From positions 2,392,501 through 2,456,500 of the forward strand of contig NZ_CP147247.1 in NCBI RefSeq assembly GCF_002140975.2: a stretch of 64,000 nucleotides of DNA, given 5' to 3'. Shown here piece by piece: positions 16,639-25,364 of this stretch (position 1 is its first letter; every line of letters starts with the position of its first letter). This stretch comes from Enterococcus sp. 9E7_DIV0242. Its GTDB lineage: Bacteria > Bacillota > Bacilli > Lactobacillales > Enterococcaceae. Below the pieces are notes generated by a model, which did not search any database, was not told the origin of the DNA, and saw nothing but the letters and a program-made list of their open reading frames with translations. The position numbers and the translations under genes are program-made.

Positions 16639-17472
16639 ATGACTATCGATTGTAAAAAAGAAGAAGAAAAGCTTTACCGTATCGGTATGTTTTCCCGAAT
16701 GAACCATGTCACAATCAAAGCACTCCGCCATTACGACGACGTCGGACTATTGAAGCCTCAATTTATTGACCCTGAAAATGGCTACCGTTATTACAGCTCC
16801 AGCCAATTGCCTATCCTTCACCAGCTGATTGCTTTACGAGAAATCGGCTGTTCTTTGGAAGAAATCAAGCAAGTCCAAAGCGGGACCAACGAAGACAATC
16901 TTCTGAAACGAAAAAAGCAGCAGCTATTAAAGGAAATTGCAGACCGGACAACGATGCTTGCCTTACTAGAAGGCTATGCACAAACAAAGGATGAAGAAAC
17001 CACCTACCATCCTGTTATTAAGGAATTGCCTGGCGTAACGGTTGCCTCTATGTCGCTTCAACTGCCTAACTATGGTGCTCTTTTTTCCTATGTCCCTGCT
17101 ATGGGCGCAGAGATGGAAAAGATGGGCTGTGAATGTATCGAACCCGGCTACTGTTTCAACATTTATCATGATGGCGGCTATCGGGAAGAAGACATTAACG
17201 CGGAAATTTGCGAATCAGTAATCGAGAAAAAGGAAGACAGCGATACAATCAAATTCAAAGAAATCCCAAAAGTAGAAACAGCGGTTTGCGTGCTCCATCA
17301 AGGGCCATATGAAGGCTTTCCTAAAGCATATGCAGCAGCTGTCCGCTTTATTGAATCCAATGGCTACGACATGACTGAACCACCACGAGAACATTACATC
17401 GATGGTATTTGGAACAAAGATACAGAACAGGAATGGCTGACAGAAATCCAATTTCCTGTTCAAAAGAACTGA
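16639..17472 (+). CDS. MerR family activator with GyrI-like drug-binding domain (BmrR-like)
   Basis: 277 residues. The MerR winged helix occupies about 10-80 (RIGMFSRMNHVTIKALRHYDDVGLLKP ... GYRYYSSSQL), a coiled coil about 85-120, and a GyrI-like domain about 130-275 ending in WLTEIQFPV. This is the architecture of Bacillus BmrR, which binds cationic lipophilic drugs and activates 19-bp-spacer promoters. AGGAG at 16626-16630 supports the ATG at 16639; the upstream in-frame start at 16564 lacks a site. It lies directly behind the ABC exporter it probably controls. Confidence 0.9.
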   Translation: MTIDCKKEEEKLYRIGMFSRMNHVTIKALRHYDDVGLLKPQFIDPENGYRYYSSSQLPILHQLIALREIGCSLEEIKQVQSGTNEDNLLKRKKQQLLKEIADRTTMLALLEGYAQTKDEETTYHPVIKELPGVTVASMSLQLPNYGALFSYVPAMGAEMEKMGCECIEPGYCFNIYHDGGYREEDINAEICESVIEKKEDSDTIKFKEIPKVETAVCVLHQGPYEGFPKAYAAAVRFIESNGYDMTEPPREHYIDGIWNKDTEQEWLTEIQFPVQKN

Positions 17473-17487
17473 TTTTCTCTCAAATGA

Positions 17488-17669
17488 GGTTGGGACAGAA
17501 GCGGTTAGCTTCAAGCAATAAGACGGAATTTACGAAAATTGTTCCACAAATTTTTGCTGAATTTTGGCTTATTGTCGAAGAGCCTTGAAACACAGTGGTT
17601 TACCACTGATGTTGAGCGGACATCGACGCAGCTCGCTGCTAGTAGTTGCTTCTGTCCCACCGTTTATTC
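17488..17669. repeat. Intergenic repeat element, long copy
   Basis: About 175 bp bounded by imperfect inverted ends: GGTTGGGACAGAAGC at 17488 and GCTTCTGTCCCACC at 17648-17661. A shorter relative lies in opposite orientation at 47793-47865, sharing both ends, the CTTCAAGC segment and the flanking AATAAACG. No coding capacity is apparent. Confidence 0.7.
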
Positions 17670-17745
17670 GGAATTAGGCATGCTAAAAGTCCGGAAATTT
17701 ATTTATGTCCCGGACTCTTTATTCTTAATTGCGCTAGCTTCAGCT

Positions 17746-18384
17746 CTATTTCACGATTTCGACTGGCTGAAGTACGACCTGCCGTTCCTCTTTATGATCG
17801 TATTCATCATAGGGATTAAACAGTATTTTACTGCCTTGCCAACTTAGTTGATAGGTCGCCTGCAAGGTTTGGTTGGTCAATTGGAATTCTTCGTGGAAAA
17901 TATCTCCTTGCAAGGTATAGAAACTTTTTGTTTCACCTTTCATTGCTGGAATAATCTCCCCAGTTTCACTATTTACCGACTCTATTTGTCGTTCCGTTTT
18001 ATGAAACGTATGAACAGATTTATCCATAAGCGAGTGGTTCTCCTCTCCTTCCTCCTTCATGATTTCTTCCATTTGGGGATCAAAAGGAATCCACTTATGG
18101 TTCATTAAATCCTCTTGTGTGACCTGAGGCCCATGCTCGATTTCAATAGGACGTATAGCCATTGTTTCATCTACACTTGTGTTCTCCGGCAATGCCTCTA
18201 CAGTACTTGTCGTTTCTTTTTTCGGTAAAGCAAAAGGTTTTTTCGCTACCTTATTGAGCTTCGCCCCAGGCGCGCTCTCCTGTCCAGCATTCGCCAAATT
18301 ATTATTGGTATACAACAGTATTCCGCCACCAAGTAATAGTACGCTTGAACCCAAAACTAGCCATTTTCTACCTGTTCTTTTCAT
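17746..18384 (-). CDS. Membrane-anchored extracytoplasmic protein of the ECF operon
   Basis: 212 residues. A basic N-terminus and one hydrophobic segment (residues about 7-25, WLVLGSSVLLLGGGILLY) suggest a signal anchor with the rest outside. The C-terminal 50 residues (YQLSWQGSKILFNPYDEYDHKEERQVVL) match the end of the neighbouring 18473-19342 protein, including the DHKEERQ motif. Function unknown. The ATG at 18384 follows AAAGGAGA by 9 nt; a GTG at 18393 is too close to it. A promoter that copies the one before the sigma factor gene lies directly upstream, so it is a likely target of that sigma factor. Confidence 0.7.
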   Translation of the reverse strand: MKRTGRKWLVLGSSVLLLGGGILLYTNNNLANAGQESAPGAKLNKVAKKPFALPKKETTSTVEALPENTSVDETMAIRPIEIEHGPQVTQEDLMNHKWIPFDPQMEEIMKEEGEENHSLMDKSVHTFHKTERQIESVNSETGEIIPAMKGETKSFYTLQGDIFHEEFQLTNQTLQATYQLSWQGSKILFNPYDEYDHKEERQVVLQPVEIVK

Positions 18385-18437
18385 CCACGTCACTCTCCTT
18401 TTCTTTAATCCGCGGTCGGTATTGACCCCTTCACCAG

Positions 18438-18468
18438 AATAGTGCAGAAAATGACTGACTTGGTTTCA
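18438..18468 (-). promoter_or_regulatory. ECF sigma-type promoter 2
   Basis: Minus strand: TGAAACC (18468-18462), 14 bp, then CTGCACTATT (18447-18438). It has the same -35, spacer length and GCACTATT as the promoter before the sigma gene. Confidence 0.72.
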
Positions 18469-18472
18469 CTTT

Positions 18473-19342
18473 TTATTCTTTTGGCTCCAAAACCATTTGT
18501 CGTTCCTCTTTATGATCGTTGGCATCGGAAGGCCAAAAAACCAGTACATCCCCATCCCAATACATTCGAAAGTTCGCTTGAAGCCCGCCCATAGCATCAT
18601 AGTTGAGTTGAATTTCATCTCCATTAATAAAATAGGTACCTAAAACTTCCGAACTTGGACCCGATGGATTATTTCTCATCATCGTAGCATCAAAGGTCAA
18701 GGTATTGAACCCCCAATCATCATTTACCTCCATAATCCATTCATGTGCAGTCAAATCCGGTGTAACCGCAGGCTCTAAAGTCGCGATATCGGCTTCTGTA
18801 TAGACCTTCACGATAAGGGGATGCAGCGTAATTACCTGTACTGGTGCTTCTATCGCTGTCAGTATGATTGCTTCCTCTTCTTGCACCATATCATAGGTAG
18901 CCTGAACAACTCCGGAAGAATCAAGTAATTGAAGCGTATCTCCATTAATCACGTAAGTATAAACGACCCTATTCTTTCCAATTTCCTGTATCTGTACATC
19001 AGAGGCAGAAAAAGAAAAAAAGGTCCCCATTTCGCTCCGCCAATTGTTATTGGTCAGCCCCCATTTGTCTATTTCAGTTACTGGTTCTATGGAAGAAATG
19101 GTCGTTGTTGACTCATTAAGATTGGCTCGTTCTTCTGGTTTTAAGGCTGTAAACCGAAGCATAAGCAGCACACTGGCAATCGCTGCAATCACAACCCCAA
19201 TTTCAATCCATAAACTGAATCGTTTTTTCTTCACTACCGGTTCTGCTTGAATCCCAAGATTTAACGCCCGCCGAACATCGCTTTTGGGTACATGAATTTG
19301 CTCAACAGCTTGCTGAAATACTTCTTTCGTTTTATCTGTCAT
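18473..19342 (-). CDS. Probable anti-sigma factor with extracytoplasmic domain
   Basis: 289 residues. A short cytoplasmic part of about 45 residues is followed by one membrane segment (WIEIGVVIAAIASVLLMLRF, about 47-66) and a large outer domain made of two similar beta-rich halves. The second half ends in the same DHKEERQ block as the downstream 17746-18384 protein. Position behind an ECF sigma gene, with an 11-nt overlap, and the topology point to an anti-sigma factor; the outer part may sense envelope damage. The ATG at 19342 is chosen because GGGAG lies 10 nt upstream. No canonical zinc anti-sigma motif is seen. Confidence 0.68.
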   Translation of the reverse strand: MTDKTKEVFQQAVEQIHVPKSDVRRALNLGIQAEPVVKKKRFSLWIEIGVVIAAIASVLLMLRFTALKPEERANLNESTTTISSIEPVTEIDKWGLTNNNWRSEMGTFFSFSASDVQIQEIGKNRVVYTYVINGDTLQLLDSSGVVQATYDMVQEEEAIILTAIEAPVQVITLHPLIVKVYTEADIATLEPAVTPDLTAHEWIMEVNDDWGFNTLTFDATMMRNNPSGPSSEVLGTYFINGDEIQLNYDAMGGLQANFRMYWDGDVLVFWPSDANDHKEERQMVLEPKE

Positions 19343-19877
19343 AATAATCATCTCCCAATAGTCCACGAAGCCTTTCACGTCCCCGTTTCAAATTCGTTTT
19401 AACTGTTCCTTCTTTCAGCCCTACTAACTGGCTGATCTCTCTAATAGAAAAATCTTGATAATAATATAAGTGCAAAACCAGTCGATACTTATCCTCCAAC
19501 GCCATGATTGCTCGAAGTAAGTCTACGGAAGTCTCTTCTGAAAGAACGGATCCTGCCTGATCGGCCCACTCCTGATTTTCTTCCACCAACACTTCATGTT
19601 GCCGGCTTTTAAAAAGCTTGCCTGTTTGACGCACCATGATTTTACAGAACCATGTTAAAAAATACTTGGGCTCCTTCAATGTTCGAATCGAACTTACCGA
19701 CTGGGCTGCTGCCTCCTGCAGAATATCTAACGCGTCTTGTTGGTTCCCGGTGTAAATGTAGGCCATTTTATAGATATATTCCTGATTCTGTTGCAAAACC
19801 AACCCTAAAGCTTCTTTATCTCCTTTAATAGCCTTTTTCACCAATAATTCCTCGTGATTATTGAAGTCCCCCATCAT
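19332..19877 (-). CDS. RNA polymerase sigma factor, ECF subfamily
   Basis: 181 residues. Region 2 is at about 10-75 (AYIYTGNQQDALDILQEAAAQ matches the region 2.2-2.4 pattern), and region 4 at about 120-175 has the helix-turn-helix FSIREISQLVGLKEGTVKTNLKRGRERL. Length and lack of regions 1 and 3 are typical of ECF factors. An ECF-type promoter directly upstream suggests autoregulation. The start is one of two adjacent ATGs after GAGGTGA. Confidence 0.9.
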   Translation of the reverse strand: MMGDFNNHEELLVKKAIKGDKEALGLVLQQNQEYIYKMAYIYTGNQQDALDILQEAAAQSVSSIRTLKEPKYFLTWFCKIMVRQTGKLFKSRQHEVLVEENQEWADQAGSVLSEETSVDLLRAIMALEDKYRLVLHLYYYQDFSIREISQLVGLKEGTVKTNLKRGRERLRGLLGDDYYDR

Positions 19878-19892
19878 TTCACCTCTTTACCT

Positions 19893-19923
19893 AATAGTGC
19901 CGAAAAAAAGTCGGTTGGTTTCA
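19893..19923 (-). promoter_or_regulatory. ECF sigma-type promoter 1 (autoregulatory)
   Basis: Minus strand: TGAAACC (19923-19917), 14 bp, then CGGCACTATT (19902-19893), just upstream of the sigma gene start. Confidence 0.75.
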
Positions 19924-20035
19924 AAGTTTTTCCTATTTCCTACGATTTATTGCGAAAGAGACAGTAGAAATAAACTTCTCATTCCCTATCGTCTACTATA
20001 CAATAATGATAACAACTTTTTATAGGAGAAAAATA

Positions 20036-20620
20036 ATGGAGAAAAAAATCAACGCATCTTTTACTACACAGACTATTCGAGTCTATCAAGCATACAACCA
20101 TAATATTGCTGACGAAGCTGTGGCATTAGGCCATTTTGGTCCCCACTTCAAGATGGAGCGGATGACCTGGATCAAGCCTTCCTTTCTTTGGATGATGTAC
20201 CGCTCCGGTTGGGCGACAAAAGTAGGGCAGGAACGAGTCTTGGCCATTGACCTGTCTATTGAAGGATTTCATGAAATTCTACACGAAGTCGTGCTTTCCA
20301 CTTACAACAAAGACCTTTATCAATCAAAAGAAGCTTGGCAGGAGAAAGGAAAACACGCACTGGTCAGATGTCAGTGGGACCCAGATAAAGATATCTATCT
20401 GCAACCGATGGAACGAAAAGCGATCCAGCTCGGTCTACGCGGAGAAATCGTCTCGAAGTATGTTCAGGAATGGACCCAAAATATCACCGATATTACGTCC
20501 TATGTCCATGAAACGAAAGAATTACTGAATAAGGGGGAAATGGAAAAAATCATTTTACCAACAGAAACCGAATTCCCGTTATCCGAAACAGAAAAGAAAA
20601 TCCTGGGTATCATCAAATAA
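20036..20620 (+). CDS. DUF4291 family protein
   Basis: 194 residues. The conserved DUF4291 blocks are present: IRVYQAYNHNIADEAV near the start, MTWIKPSFLWMMYRSGWA near residue 45, and QWDPDKD ... LQLGLRG-like stretches in the middle. The family has no established function; it is soluble and common as a single gene. TAGGAGA precedes the ATG. It is followed by a strong terminator and is divergent from the ECF operon. Confidence 0.85.
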   Translation: MEKKINASFTTQTIRVYQAYNHNIADEAVALGHFGPHFKMERMTWIKPSFLWMMYRSGWATKVGQERVLAIDLSIEGFHEILHEVVLSTYNKDLYQSKEAWQEKGKHALVRCQWDPDKDIYLQPMERKAIQLGLRGEIVSKYVQEWTQNITDITSYVHETKELLNKGEMEKIILPTETEFPLSETEKKILGIIK

Positions 20621-20654
20621 GTGCTGTTGCACTAGATACCACAAGTATGTTCAA

Positions 20655-20695
20655 GAAGAACAATCGGTGGTCTGAAACGATTGTTCTTCCTTATT
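20655..20695 (+). terminator. Intrinsic terminator
   Basis: A 12-bp perfect stem (20655-20666 with 20678-20689) is followed by CTTATTT. Confidence 0.75.
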
Positions 20696-20722
20696 TAGTG
20701 AACTCTACAATGAGGTGACCTT

Positions 20723-21598
20723 ATGCAAATCAACCGACTACTAGAAACTGTACTGATTCTTTTATACCGCAAACAAACGACTGCTAAAGAATTGGCGGAA
20801 CGCTTTGAGGTTTCTACACGCACTATCTACAGAGATGTGGATGCCCTAAGTCTTTCAGGAATCCCTGTTTATTCTGTTAAAGGGAAAAACGGCGGAATTT
20901 TTTTAGATGACTCTTTTACCTTGAATCAGGCACTGCTCAATGATACACAACAAGAAGATCTGTTTCTGGCACTGAATCTTTTGAAATCCCTAGGTATTCT
21001 TGAAACAGATAAGCTGCTGCATAAATTCGATTCCGTTTTTGATTTAAAAGAATGGATCGAAATCAGCCTACCTTCTTCTTTACCCAATGAAACAGACACC
21101 TTTACCATGCTGAGAAAAGCAATTTTACTGACACGAAAAACCACCTTTATCTTCTATAGCAAGCGTGGACAAACGATGCTGATTCAGGCCGAGCCATTAA
21201 AAATCATATTTAAGGGACAATCCTGGCTGTTGCTTGCTTTTGTCCCTGAAAAACAAAGCCATACACTATTTCCTTTAGAAAGCATCAAATCTGTTCAGCT
21301 GACAGAGGAGAGTTTTCATCCCATTTTTCCGGAAAATATAGATGACCTCTATGAAACCTTCAAGGTGACCCTGCAGTTCAGTAAACGGATCGCTTACAAT
21401 ATTTATGACCGCTTTTTCCACGAAAAGGTTACAGTCAATCCAGATAACAGCTACAACATCACCTTTGAATTCACACAGGTGGACGATTTGTACAGTTTTC
21501 TTTTGCCGTTCGGAAAAAATGTTCGTATCGTGGAACCGGAATGGGTCAAAGAAACAGTCTATGCCCACGCCAAACATTTTTTGGAAAACAATTTATAA
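20723..21598 (+). CDS. YafY-type regulator with HTH and WYL domains
   Basis: 291 residues. The N-terminal DeoR-like HTH_11 helix-turn-helix is at about 5-60 (TTAKELAERFEVSTRTIYRDVDAL). A WYL domain follows at about 135-210, with GQSWLLLAFVPE standing in the usual W-Y-L position, then a C-terminal extension ending in the typical HAKHFLEN. WYL proteins bind nucleic acids or small ligands and control stress genes. GAGGTGACC precedes the ATG. The GyrI-like protein gene 177 bp downstream may be a partner. Confidence 0.87.
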   Translation: MQINRLLETVLILLYRKQTTAKELAERFEVSTRTIYRDVDALSLSGIPVYSVKGKNGGIFLDDSFTLNQALLNDTQQEDLFLALNLLKSLGILETDKLLHKFDSVFDLKEWIEISLPSSLPNETDTFTMLRKAILLTRKTTFIFYSKRGQTMLIQAEPLKIIFKGQSWLLLAFVPEKQSHTLFPLESIKSVQLTEESFHPIFPENIDDLYETFKVTLQFSKRIAYNIYDRFFHEKVTVNPDNSYNITFEFTQVDDLYSFLLPFGKNVRIVEPEWVKETVYAHAKHFLENNL

Positions 21599-21775
21599 TA
21601 TGACATGATTCGGCACTTTCGCATGCTACACTACAGAAAACAATGCATTGTTGAGCGATTACCTGATCAGTAATTGTGGTATATGACAACACTGGATACT
21701 GTAACTGCCGATATTTTTTAACTATGTGCTGATTTGACCTGATGAATCAGCTTTATCATCGAAAGGAGCTTGAAC

Positions 21776-22249
21776 ATGAAAATAGAAAAAATAACCAAAC
21801 CAGAACAAACGATTGTTTCCATCACTCGTACCGGTCTAAATGTGACGGAGTTACCAAAGATCATCGGTCCCACCTTTATGGAGCTCGGAAAATATATTTC
21901 TGAACAAGGAGCGAATGTTCTAAGCAATCCCTTTGTCTCTTTTAAAAACATGCATGAAACAGGCAAGCTGGATGAATCACAAATTGAAATGGAAATTGGC
22001 TTTCCTGTGGATAAACGGATACCTGAAAAGGATTTGATTAAAGCCTATTTACTGCCGTCGTATAAAGCGATGACTGTTCTGTATGTCGGAAACTATGACG
22101 ATGCAATGATCGATATCTACAAACAGCTCTTCGAGGAGATTAAAACAGTCGGCGGGACATTTATGAACTGCTCCTATGAATACTATCTAAGCGATGAAGA
22201 AATTGATTTATCCAAGCAAGAAACCATTATTGAGCTGCCTTATCGTTAG
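21776..22249 (+). CDS. GyrI-like small-molecule-binding protein
   Basis: 157-residue stand-alone GyrI/SOB-type domain. N-terminal KITKPEQTIVSITRTGL and the C-terminal FMNCSYEYYLSDEEI segment fit the family of effector-binding proteins that sequester or sense amphipathic compounds. The ATG at 21776 follows GAAAGGAGC; a TTG six bases earlier overlaps the site. It lies behind a WYL regulator in the same direction, so the pair may form a ligand-responsive unit (inference). Confidence 0.75.
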   Translation: MKIEKITKPEQTIVSITRTGLNVTELPKIIGPTFMELGKYISEQGANVLSNPFVSFKNMHETGKLDESQIEMEIGFPVDKRIPEKDLIKAYLLPSYKAMTVLYVGNYDDAMIDIYKQLFEEIKTVGGTFMNCSYEYYLSDEEIDLSKQETIIELPYR

Positions 22250-22252
22250 CAC

Positions 22253-22290
22253 AAAAAATGAGTAACTCCATTGTGAGCTACTCATTTTTT
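22253..22290. terminator. Bidirectional terminator
   Basis: A 12-bp perfect stem (22253-22264 with 22279-22290) is flanked by A and T runs, between the convergent GyrI-like and AlkD-like genes. Confidence 0.85.
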
Positions 22291-22361
22291 TAGACATTAG
22301 TGAATACTCAGACAGCCGTTAATTAGCCACATACACCGCTCTTACAGCCTTCCTATTTCAC

Positions 22362-23078
22362 CTATTTTTGTGCTTCTTTCCCCATCTTGGATTTCGAGGA
22401 AATCAGCCGCGTACGTCCACTCACTTTCACCAATAACGGCAATTCCTTCAATGCGTCTTTCCCTATCCACTGCTGTGCTTTGGATTCTTGCTCGCACAAC
22501 CATTCAGCCGTCGCAATACTCTGTTCTTTCGCTTCTTCACTGGTCTTTCCAAGTTCTCTTAGTGCCCAAGACACTGCCTTTTTCACCAACAAACGATCAT
22601 CATCACTATTTGCTTGAATCAGCTCCAAGTACCGTTTCAGCTCCGCTTCAGTCAACGCAACCCGTGTGGAGGTACTCGCAATTAGAGTAAATGCCGCACG
22701 CTTATAATACAAGCGCTCATCAGCAATCCAAGCATTGATCCAAGTGTCATAATCCGACATTTCGATCAGGACCGTTTTACAAAACAGATCACACAAATCC
22801 CATGAATGAATATCTTCCATCAAAGCAGCAAGCTCTACTTTCGAAAAATCCGCAGGCTTCAATGCCAGCACTGCCAGTATTTTACACTCATGATAACCAA
22901 TATGCCAAAGCGCCTGGATGAAGACCTTGTCCTTTGGCATTTTCTTTGCCAGCTTCCGCAAATCTGATGTTGCTACACCTATAGTTTCAGCTTCCGGTAT
23001 ACCCAGCTTCACCACGTTTTTCTTATATTTCTCTGATGCATGCTCCTCTAAAAAATACAGTACCTCTTCAACCCTCAT
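22362..23078 (-). CDS. AlkD-like DNA alkylation repair protein
   Basis: 238 residues with the HEAT-like helical repeats of the AlkD DNA glycosylase family, which removes N3/N7-alkylated purines without base flipping. Recognisable blocks are the N-terminal GVATSDLRKLAKKM, HSWDLCDLFCKT near residue 100 and YKRAAFTL near 133. The ATG at 23078 follows GGGGGAAG; the longer reading from 23111 has no site. It stands alone behind the exporter operon. Confidence 0.82.
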   Translation of the reverse strand: MRVEEVLYFLEEHASEKYKKNVVKLGIPEAETIGVATSDLRKLAKKMPKDKVFIQALWHIGYHECKILAVLALKPADFSKVELAALMEDIHSWDLCDLFCKTVLIEMSDYDTWINAWIADERLYYKRAAFTLIASTSTRVALTEAELKRYLELIQANSDDDRLLVKKAVSWALRELGKTSEEAKEQSIATAEWLCEQESKAQQWIGKDALKELPLLVKVSGRTRLISSKSKMGKEAQK

Positions 23079-23206
23079 TTTCTTCCCCCGTTCATTTAAG
23101 GTATATGCCAAGCATTTTATAAATCGTTCCTCCGATTAATAAATATTGCAGGCTCAGTCCATTTCTTTTTTTCTACTGTACTATAAAAATTAGAGAAAGA
23201 ATACCG

Positions 23207-23941
23207 TTACTGGCTACTTTCTTTTTTCAACATATAGCAGGACAACGAGAAGCAGAAAAACGACAGCAGAATGAGCACACCGAAGATCCCCAAAAGATAT
23301 CCCCCCTCCAGTGACTGATTAAAAAGCAGCGCACGAATGCTGTTGATTACATGAGTGAAGGGATTCAACAGCACAAGAAAACGAATTGCTCCTTGCATAT
23401 TTTCTAACGGAAACAAAGCTGTACTGCTGAAAAATAAAGGCAAGACAATCAGATTCATCACTGTTTCATACAGCAACTCATTAGGCAGCTTCAAGCTGAT
23501 CGCATAAGCGATATTCGCTGTCACAAAAGCGGATAGAAAAAGTAATGCGCCTATCAACAGGATGGCTTGCGGACTCAAAGAGAAGCGCACGCCTAGTAAG
23601 AGAGACACCATAATCAGTACTAAAATTTCAGCAAACGACAGCAATACCGCTTCAAGATTTTGACTGAAAATAATACGACTCTGATGAACAGGCGCTCGTA
23701 GTAAACGATAAAAGCTGCCCTGATTTTTCATAACATAGTTCATCATCCCGCTGCTGCTACAGGATGAAAACAAGACTAAAACCATGATGCCCGGTAAAAT
23801 AAATCCCGTGTATTCCTGATAATTACCGGCAACGGCACTATATAAAATCAGCCAAATCAGCGGCTGCACAATCGTTAAGAAAATCGTGATTTTATGATGA
23901 AACCGCCATTTGATTGTTCGCAATAACAAGTGTCGAATCAT
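23207..23941 (-). CDS. ABC-2 type exporter, permease (DrrB-like)
   Basis: 244-residue membrane protein with six hydrophobic segments in the ABC-2 pattern (near 20-40, 45-65, 95-120, 125-150, 160-180 and 215-238). Its ATG overlaps the ATPase stop codon (ATGA), so the two are translated together. It is the last gene of the AraC/GyrI operon starting at 26246. Drug export is the likely role; substrate unknown. Confidence 0.88.
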   Translation of the reverse strand: MIRHLLLRTIKWRFHHKITIFLTIVQPLIWLILYSAVAGNYQEYTGFILPGIMVLVLFSSCSSSGMMNYVMKNQGSFYRLLRAPVHQSRIIFSQNLEAVLLSFAEILVLIMVSLLLGVRFSLSPQAILLIGALLFLSAFVTANIAYAISLKLPNELLYETVMNLIVLPLFFSSTALFPLENMQGAIRFLVLLNPFTHVINSIRALLFNQSLEGGYLLGIFGVLILLSFFCFSLSCYMLKKESSQ

Positions 23942-24864
23942 CCTGTTTCCTCCTTCCTAAGAATCGTTGTAAAGACATCCTCCAACGACGGCTTTACTCG
24001 GCGAATGCCAGAGAATATCACCTTCTTTTCCAATAAGAGCCTGACTATTGGTTCTATCGGTTCCGCTGTCAGCAATTCCAATTCGTACTGTTTAGCAAGG
24101 ACTATTCCTGCATTAGATAAAATTTCCGCCGCTTGTTGACAATGCAGCGGTTCGTCAAAAACCACCTGACTAAGCTGCTGAGAGACATAACGATTCAATT
24201 CCTGACGACTCCCTTGTATTAGCTTTTTCCCTTTGTCCATAATGCAGATCGTATCACTCAATTGCTCCGCTTCCTCAAGATAATGGGTTGTCAGAAAAAT
24301 AGTCGTACCAAGCTGCTCTTTAATCTTGCGTATATACGCCCACATCGCTCGCCGAGAAATTGCGTCCATGCCGACTGTCGGCTCATCCAAAAACAACAGC
24401 TCCGGTGCTGAAATCAAATTGATCGCGATATCCAACCGCCTCTTTACACCACCCGAATAGCTGCCGACCGGATAGGTCAAATAGCGTGTCAGATCAAACA
24501 AACGAGTCAGCTCTTTCATCCGTTGCTCCGCCAACTCCTGTTCTACACCATACAGCTTACTTTGGAAAAGCATATTTTCTTGCGCTGTAAGATAGCTGTC
24601 TACAGAAGTCCTTTGAGTCACACAAGCAATTTTTTGTTGGAACACCTGACGATTTTTTCCACTCAACTCCTCACCAAACAGCTTCACCGCACCACTTGTT
24701 GGTTGACTGACAGTCGTCAAAATATTGATTAGAGTCGACTTCCCCGCACCGTTTGGCCCTAGCAGTGCAAAAATCTCGCCCTTTTTGACTGTCATATTCA
24801 GCTGATTCAACGCTTTCACCCCCGTTGAGTAGTGCTTGCTTAGACTACGAATGTCAATAATCAT
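23938..24864 (-). CDS. ABC-2 type exporter, ATP-binding protein (DrrA-like)
   Basis: 308-residue ATPase. Walker A GPNGAGKST near residue 40, signature SYSGGVKRRLD near 135, Walker B LLFLDEPTVGMD near 155 and the C-terminal extension (about 220-305) are typical of DrrA/DasA-type daunorubicin-like exporters. The ATG at 24864 follows GGGAG and overlaps the end of the upstream GyrI-like gene by 11 nt. Confidence 0.9.
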   Translation of the reverse strand: MIIDIRSLSKHYSTGVKALNQLNMTVKKGEIFALLGPNGAGKSTLINILTTVSQPTSGAVKLFGEELSGKNRQVFQQKIACVTQRTSVDSYLTAQENMLFQSKLYGVEQELAEQRMKELTRLFDLTRYLTYPVGSYSGGVKRRLDIAINLISAPELLFLDEPTVGMDAISRRAMWAYIRKIKEQLGTTIFLTTHYLEEAEQLSDTICIMDKGKKLIQGSRQELNRYVSQQLSQVVFDEPLHCQQAAEILSNAGIVLAKQYELELLTAEPIEPIVRLLLEKKVIFSGIRRVKPSLEDVFTTILRKEETG

Positions 24865-25333
24865 CGGCTTTACTCCCATCAATGGGAAGCTGAATCTCTG
24901 TCAAATACTTTTTAGGATTGCCCTTCAGCAGCGCACCCGGGCCTTTGATATAGACTTCTCGACACGGTCCTGTGACGAGCAAGCCCTGTGTTCTCACATA
25001 GTCAGCCAATTGCTCATAAGCTACAGAAAGTTCTTCATAGCTACCTTGATGAAGGACACATGCGGCTTTGACCCGAGGTGTTTCTTTAACAAATATATCA
25101 TTCGCTACGGGCGTCTCCTCTGTCGGTACACACAAATCCGCTTTGCCTATTTTCGTTTGAGGATCAGAAGAATAAATAGAAAAAAATGGACTGCCATTGC
25201 TTCTTCCTTTGATTGCTTTAAAAACGGACGGCATATGCCTTCCTGCTTGCCTCAGATCCCCCTCATATGTCTTGTATGCCACACGCATTGGCTCAATATC
25301 TTTGATTTCAATTACTTCATTCACTTTTCTCAT
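24854..25333 (-). CDS. GyrI-like small-molecule-binding protein
   Basis: 159 residues. EPMRVAYKTYEGDL near the start, ACVLHQGSYEELSVAYEQLADY in the middle and YLTEIQLPID at the end are typical of GyrI-like domains. It lacks a DNA-binding part. It lies between the AraC/GyrI regulator (31 bp upstream) and the exporter ATPase (overlapping), so it may buffer or present the exported compound to the regulator (inference). Confidence 0.82.
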   Translation of the reverse strand: MRKVNEVIEIKDIEPMRVAYKTYEGDLRQAGRHMPSVFKAIKGRSNGSPFFSIYSSDPQTKIGKADLCVPTEETPVANDIFVKETPRVKAACVLHQGSYEELSVAYEQLADYVRTQGLLVTGPCREVYIKGPGALLKGNPKKYLTEIQLPIDGSKADDY

Positions 25334-25364
25334 CCACCTTTCCTGTTCTAGCGACTCGCATTGA

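Noticed and set aside
17539..17847. 102-codon plus-strand frame across the repeat element
   Set aside because: It covers non-coding repeat sequence and the 3' end of the ECF operon; no ribosome binding site.
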